Source: Dyadobacter beijingensis DSM 21582
GTDB taxonomy: Bacteria; Bacteroidota; Bacteroidia; Cytophagales; Spirosomataceae
Direction: 5' to 3'
Length of the DNA: 64,000 nt
Assembly (NCBI RefSeq): GCF_000382205.1
Contig: NZ_KB907789.1
Span: 558,001-622,000, forward strand
Shown: positions 59,933-64,000 of the stretch, piece by piece
How positions within the stretch are numbered: position 1 is the first letter of the stretch
How the letters are laid out: the number at the start of each line of letters is the position of its first letter
Position numbers and translations under genes: made by a program
The notes under the pieces: generated by a model
The model's database searches: none
Seen by the model: only the letters and a program-made list of their open reading frames with translations
Told to the model about the DNA's origin: nothing

Positions 59933-61282
59933 TTAATGTGCCTTATTGACCACCAGTTTTCCCCACCATAACCTCACCAGGCTGATCGCCTCCGCATACC
60001 CCGTCGTGAACACGCTCACGATACCGAACGGCTGGAAACGGTTGAGGCCCCAATAGCCGATCCCCACGCCGATGAGCGTTGGTACCACGCCGGCAATGGC
60101 CACGCCGTACACGCTGCCGGTGAGGTAAATGCCCGTAACCGACGCAATGACGCTGCCGGCGAGCATGATCAGGACTTTGATGAAATTGATTTTGGGCTGA
60201 TGGATAACGTCGAGTGTCAATGCGAAAAAGCGGTCGAGCGGGTACAGGAGCGCGAAGGTCATGTACAGGCGCATGATGTTGGCGGCTTCGGAATCAATGT
60301 ATTTCTCCCCTCCTATAATGTGGATAGCGACGTCCGCGAGGATCACTGCGCCGATGCAGGCGGGCAGCAAAGCCATTGTAATGAGGCCGGTGTAGCGCTT
60401 CATCGTTTCGATCACCCTGGGGCGGTTGCCTTCGTTATAAGCGGCCGAAAGCTCGGGCATCCCGGTGGCGGCGAAGCTTCTCAGGGGTATTTCAATGATT
60501 TCCATCAGCCGCTGGCCCAGGTTGAACACCGCTAAGGCGGCCGGACCGAGCATGAAGTTGATGATCATCGTATTGGAAGTACCAAACAAATTGGAACTCA
60601 ATGTGGTACCGACGGAAAATTTGCCGAAATGGAAGATCTCTTTAATGCATTCGCTCGTACGGTCCCTGAAATTAGCCAGCCGCGCCCAGCCCATCACGAC
60701 CGTGAAAATGCTTGTGAGCGCTGCGCCCCCGAGGTAGGCATAAATGATATTTTGCAGATTGGCCGTATGGGTGAAGGCCATCACCATCACGAAAAGGATA
60801 AAAAAGCCCTGGCTCAGGAAACGGATGCAAAGCAGCTGGTCGAACCGCTGCTCGGCCTGCACCACGCAGGACGCGATGAAATAGGGCAATGAAGCAATGT
60901 AAATGATCCCGAACCACTCCACGAACAGCACGACGGAGGGGTTTTTGAAATACTCCGAAAACAGGAATGCCGGGATGTTGATCAGCGCGAGAACGCCTGT
61001 AATGGCCCCGCCGATAAACCAGGCCGAACCCACCACTTCCCGCTTACGCGCCTCGCCCGCCCCCGCGTAAAATTTGATGAAGGCCGTCGTGAGAAACCCC
61101 GAACGGAACGTATCCACGAGCAGCAAAATCGACAGAAAAAACACCCACATACCAATGCTGGCCACAGGCAATGCGCGGTAGAGAATGATCATGTTGAGCA
61201 TTCCCAGCACCGACATGATCCCGTTACCGGCAAGCGAAAGAAAATGTTTGTTCCTTAATTTCTGTAACAGCGGATTGGCCAT
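59933..61282 (-). CDS. Wzx-type polysaccharide flippase, copy 2
   Basis: A 449-residue polytopic membrane protein of the same superfamily as the flippase at 57647, with about 12 helices and the start FLSLAGNGIMSVLGMLNMIILYRALPVASIGMWVFF. It leads the leftward glycan operon. ATG 61282 gives MANPLLQKL; the frame also opens at a TTG at 61357, which would add a basic stretch of 25 residues. Sequence similarity to the first flippase is limited, so they may handle different glycans. Confidence 0.85.
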   Translation of the reverse strand: MANPLLQKLRNKHFLSLAGNGIMSVLGMLNMIILYRALPVASIGMWVFFLSILLLVDTFRSGFLTTAFIKFYAGAGEARKREVVGSAWFIGGAITGVLALINIPAFLFSEYFKNPSVVLFVEWFGIIYIASLPYFIASCVVQAEQRFDQLLCIRFLSQGFFILFVMVMAFTHTANLQNIIYAYLGGAALTSIFTVVMGWARLANFRDRTSECIKEIFHFGKFSVGTTLSSNLFGTSNTMIINFMLGPAALAVFNLGQRLMEIIEIPLRSFAATGMPELSAAYNEGNRPRVIETMKRYTGLITMALLPACIGAVILADVAIHIIGGEKYIDSEAANIMRLYMTFALLYPLDRFFALTLDVIHQPKINFIKVLIMLAGSVIASVTGIYLTGSVYGVAIAGVVPTLIGVGIGYWGLNRFQPFGIVSVFTTGYAEAISLVRLWWGKLVVNKAH

Positions 61283-61450
61283 CAAATTACTTAACTTTTT
61301 TGCCGAAGTTAGAAGCAAACGCAATATGCGAAGTAATTTTACAATATTTTTGCGCAAAGCAGGAATAATGTTTTAACTTTCCTCCCTACTGTCCAGCCGC
61401 ACGGACTTCCTTGATTGTAAAGACGTACAAAACCTGTTGATTACCAGAAT

Positions 61451-62317
61451 ATGAGTTTATTGGGTTTACCTAAATGGATTTTACCGCACCTTTTTACAAA
61501 CAAGCGATTCGAAGACCTGACGGAAGCCGAAATACAGGTGCTGCGCGAACGCATCAGCCGTTTCAAGGATGAAACACCCGAAGTATCCGTGGTGATACCG
61601 GCCTGGAACGAGCAGAACAACATCTACCGGACGTTGTCGTCGCTCTCCGCCAGCAATACCCGCTACAAGGTCGAGATCATTGTCGTGAACAACAATTCCA
61701 CCGACGGCACGCAGCACGTGCTCGACACGCTGGGCGTCAGGAATTACCTGCAAACCGTGCAGGGAACTCCCTTCGCACGGCAAATGGGCCTCGACCACGC
61801 CCGCGGTAAATATCATCTCTGCGCCGATTCCGACACTTTTTATCCGCCTTCGTGGATCGACCTGATGGTGGAGCCGATGGTGAACAACAGCCGCATTACC
61901 GGCGTGTACGGCAATTACGCATTCATCCCGCCGGCTGGTCAGGGACGGCTGGGGCTGTGGTTTTATGAAAAATTCGCCGGGCTCATGGTGCAGATCCGCA
62001 AGAAAAACCGCGAGTACCTCAATGTGTACGGGTTCAATATGGGCTTCGTCACGGAGGTAGGGCGCCGCACGGGCGGTTTCCGGGTGAGCGGTTCGCGGGT
62101 GTATGCCAATATCGTCGGCAGCGACTTCGAGAACGAGGCCGAAGACGGCCGCATGGCCCTTAACCTCAAAAAAGAAGGCGACCTGAAACAGGTTACCAGC
62201 GGGAAAGCCACCGTTTTCACCTCACCGCGCCGCCTGCTCGACGACGGCAGCATTACCAATGCGTTTATCAACCGGGCCAAGCGGCAGTTACAAGGCATGC
62301 GTGATTATCTCTCGTAA
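61451..62317 (+). CDS. Family 2 glycosyltransferase
   Basis: A 288-residue GT2 enzyme. The GT-A core shows SVVIPAWNEQNNIYRTLSSL, VNNNSTDGTQ, GTPFARQMGLDHARGKY and CADSDTFYPP (DxD metal site). The remaining residues include a GFRVSGSRVYAN segment and an EDG motif near the acceptor site. No membrane helix is seen. It begins a rightward set of three GT2 genes with 6-bp and 15-bp gaps, divergent from the flippase gene. Confidence 0.88.
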   Translation: MSLLGLPKWILPHLFTNKRFEDLTEAEIQVLRERISRFKDETPEVSVVIPAWNEQNNIYRTLSSLSASNTRYKVEIIVVNNNSTDGTQHVLDTLGVRNYLQTVQGTPFARQMGLDHARGKYHLCADSDTFYPPSWIDLMVEPMVNNSRITGVYGNYAFIPPAGQGRLGLWFYEKFAGLMVQIRKKNREYLNVYGFNMGFVTEVGRRTGGFRVSGSRVYANIVGSDFENEAEDGRMALNLKKEGDLKQVTSGKATVFTSPRRLLDDGSITNAFINRAKRQLQGMRDYLS

Positions 62318-62323
62318 TTTTTT

Positions 62324-63100
62324 ATGCAGCACTCATTCCCCGATACGACCCTACTGATCACCCATTACAACCGCAGCGGCTCGCTGGAACGCCTGCTGGG
62401 CACCTTCGAATCGCTGGGATGCGAGTTTGCCGACATTGTCGTGTCCGACGACGGCAGCAAGCCCGAGCACCTGGATAAAGTGAAAGCATTGACGGACCGG
62501 TTCCGGTTCCGGCTCATAACCACGCCGAAAAACCGCGGCCTGGGCAACAATATCAACAAAGGCCAGGACGCCGTGCAATCGGAATATACCTTGTATGTGC
62601 AGGAGGATTTCGAGCCTTCCGATATTTTCCCCGCGCATTTCGCGGACGCGCTTGCATTCATGCGCGAAGACCCGAAATGGGACATGGTGCGCTTTTACGC
62701 CTATTTCGCCTACCCTACCCTGAAACCATTCAAAAAAGGGTATTCTGAAATGGTGTACCGGTTCTGGGATATGAACCATTTGAAATTCTACTATTACAGC
62801 GACCACCCGCATTTGCGCCGGAGCACTTTCCTGCAAAAGTTCGGCCGCTACCCCGAGGGCATCAAAGGCGACCTCACCGAATACAAAATGGCCGTCAGCT
62901 TCCTGCAAAAGAAGGGCAAAGGGCTGTTTTTCAATGATTTCACCCAATTGTTTTACCAAAAAAACTCCTCCGACGAACCCAGTACCATGGTGCGCGCCGA
63001 CTGGAAACTAAGCGAGAACCCGCTGGTGAAACTGGCCCGGCTGGGCTACCTGCGCTATCGCTGGCTTAAAAATACCCTGGACCTGGTTTTCATGAAATAG
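62324..63100 (+). CDS. Family 2 glycosyltransferase, tandem paralogue A
   Basis: A 258-residue GT2 enzyme with the motifs TLLITHYNRSGSLERLL, VSDDGSKPEH, RGLGNNINKGQDAV and YVQEDFEP. In the last of these the usual DxD site is QED. It is strikingly similar to the next gene along most of its length, including RLITTPxNRGLGNNINKGQDAVQ and DMVRFYAYF, so the pair arose by duplication. The two have diverged mainly in the C-terminal third, which may set acceptor choice. Confidence 0.86.
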   Translation: MQHSFPDTTLLITHYNRSGSLERLLGTFESLGCEFADIVVSDDGSKPEHLDKVKALTDRFRFRLITTPKNRGLGNNINKGQDAVQSEYTLYVQEDFEPSDIFPAHFADALAFMREDPKWDMVRFYAYFAYPTLKPFKKGYSEMVYRFWDMNHLKFYYYSDHPHLRRSTFLQKFGRYPEGIKGDLTEYKMAVSFLQKKGKGLFFNDFTQLFYQKNSSDEPSTMVRADWKLSENPLVKLARLGYLRYRWLKNTLDLVFMK

Positions 63101-63115
63101 ACCGGACTGACCCAC

Positions 63116-63883
63116 ATGACAAAGGAATATTTCTTCGGGGAAGTGACGCTGCTCATTACCCATTACAACCGGAGCCAGTCGCTGGAACAGCTGCTGCTCG
63201 CATTCGAAGCGCTCCATTGCCGCTTCGGCGACATTGTCGTGTCCGACGACGGCAGCCGGCCCGAGCACATCGATTACCTGCTCCAATTGCAGAAAAAACA
63301 CGAGTTCAGGCTCATTACCACGCCGCAGAACCGCGGGCTGGGCAACAATATCAACAAAGGACAGGACGCCGTACAAACGCCGCTGACACTTTACGTGCAG
63401 GAAGACTTCACGCCCACCGCCATTTTCCCCGAGCGCTTTTCGCAGGCGCTGGACATTATGCGCGAGCATCCGGAAAACGACATGGTGCGTTTTTACGCCT
63501 ATTTCGAATACCCTTGCCTGCGTAACCCGCGCGACGGCTTCTACGAAATGGACTTCAAAGTGTGGAAACCCGGCTACCGGAAGTTTTACGCGTACAGTGA
63601 TCACCCGCACCTGCGCAGGAGCAATTTTTTCGAGCGGTTCGGCAGATACCCCGAGGGGCAAAAAGGCGACGTGACCGAGTACCGGATGATGATGTCTTTC
63701 CTCAAAAACAAGGGCAGGTCTTACTTCTACAAGGATTTCCAAGGGCTTTTTATACAGAAGAATTCCGAATCAGAGCCCAGCACCATGTCGCGGGAAAACT
63801 GGCGGCAGACCGACCGTTTTCCTGTAAAGCAAATCCGGGATGTTTACCGCCATTTAAAGTTCAATTTTGACTACCTGTTCTGA
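63116..63883 (+). CDS. Family 2 glycosyltransferase, tandem paralogue B
   Basis: A 255-residue GT2 enzyme that duplicates the preceding gene: VTLLITHYNRSQSLEQLL, VSDDGSRPEH, RGLGNNINKGQDAV, YVQEDFTP and DMVRFYAYF occur at matching positions. The active-site acidic residues are the same in both, so both should be functional. It follows its partner by 15 bp and is the last complete gene of the window. Confidence 0.86.
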   Translation: MTKEYFFGEVTLLITHYNRSQSLEQLLLAFEALHCRFGDIVVSDDGSRPEHIDYLLQLQKKHEFRLITTPQNRGLGNNINKGQDAVQTPLTLYVQEDFTPTAIFPERFSQALDIMREHPENDMVRFYAYFEYPCLRNPRDGFYEMDFKVWKPGYRKFYAYSDHPHLRRSNFFERFGRYPEGQKGDVTEYRMMMSFLKNKGRSYFYKDFQGLFIQKNSESEPSTMSRENWRQTDRFPVKQIRDVYRHLKFNFDYLF

Positions 63884-63943
63884 ATAAGTGTTTGATTATT
63901 CCGATCTTGGTCTTTCAAAACCCAACGTTACCGCCCCTACGAT

Positions 63944-64000
63944 ATGCCGAGCAGCCTGACAAACGACTCATTCAGATGGTATTACGCGAGCATTTACCTG
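63944..64000 (+). CDS. Start of a further gene, cut by the window edge (tentative)
   Basis: An ATG at 63944 opens a frame of 19 codons (MPSSLTNDSFRWYYASIYL) that runs off the window. It lies 61 bp after the last glycosyltransferase on the same strand, so a continuing glycan gene is likely. The fragment is too short to name. Confidence 0.35.
   Translation, partial: MPSSLTNDSFRWYYASIYL

Noticed and set aside
1..64000. tRNA, rRNA, CRISPR arrays, insertion sequences or prophage genes
   Set aside because: Reading the intergenic stretches on both strands showed no cloverleaf, spaced direct repeats of CRISPR type, transposase or phage structural gene. A dedicated scan would be needed to exclude short or degraded ones.

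Overview
The window looks like a chromosomal segment of a member of the Bacteroidota, most likely a Cytophagales bacterium close to Dyadobacter. This is inferred from gene content and signals, not from a database search. Supporting signs are promoters of the Bacteroidota type (TTTG/TTG, about 20 nt, TAnnTTTG), the near absence of Shine-Dalgarno sequences, several families largely confined to this phylum (DUF3822 beside coaD, DUF1599, BT_3928 family, DUF5683, paired long LepB proteins), and a moderately GC-rich, compact layout. I saw no tRNA, rRNA, CRISPR array, insertion sequence or prophage. Most of the window reads as core genome.

Layout. 1-5 kb: pyrE (cut by the window edge), a CNNM/CBS membrane protein, two Nudix hydrolases, DUF3822, coaD and a CBS-pair protein. 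5-12 kb: a RecD-like helicase, a Sua5/TsaC tRNA-modification enzyme, a GMC dehydrogenase with its Tat-exported small subunit, and an ABC-F protein with an apparently degenerate second nucleotide site. 12-24 kb: a secreted beta-propeller, rpsT, cdaA-folP, a DUF1599/BT_3928/aroK run, a FadL-like porin, a Gly/Tyr/Ser-rich lipoprotein, proS, an FKBP isomerase, an AlbA-domain protein and dprA. 25-34 kb: a glycogen-branching-type GH13 enzyme, then the leftward cluster parA-parB-DUF5683-dapB-lepB and a second lepB, a radical SAM/SPASM protein, and lrp divergent from ald. 35-49 kb: a DEAD-box helicase with a long leader, DinB, a phospholipase C-like protein, Dabb, ung, apaG, a methyltransferase, a DUF2157 membrane pair, GH43, EcsC, an Mla-type transporter (permease, ATPase, MCE protein) and an orphan Hpt protein.

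49-64 kb is a surface-glycan region: seven recognisable glycosyltransferases, an alpha-1,2-fucosyltransferase-like enzyme, two Wzx-type flippases, an OafA-type acyltransferase and an unrecognised putative glycan protein. Embedded in it is a partner-switching signalling operon: a membrane coiled-coil protein, a receiver-PP2C phosphatase, a STAS protein and a HATPase-like protein. Its last gene is followed after one base by the acyltransferase, so phosphorylation signalling may control glycan decoration. A 112-bp array of sixteen 7-bp repeats lies at the convergent junction after the acyltransferase.

The most interesting items are the partner-switching/glycan operon, the 7-bp repeat array, the ABC-F protein with a missing second P-loop, the structured DEAD-box leader, the low-complexity lipoprotein, the perfect palindrome between lrp and ald, and parS-like half-sites just upstream of parA.
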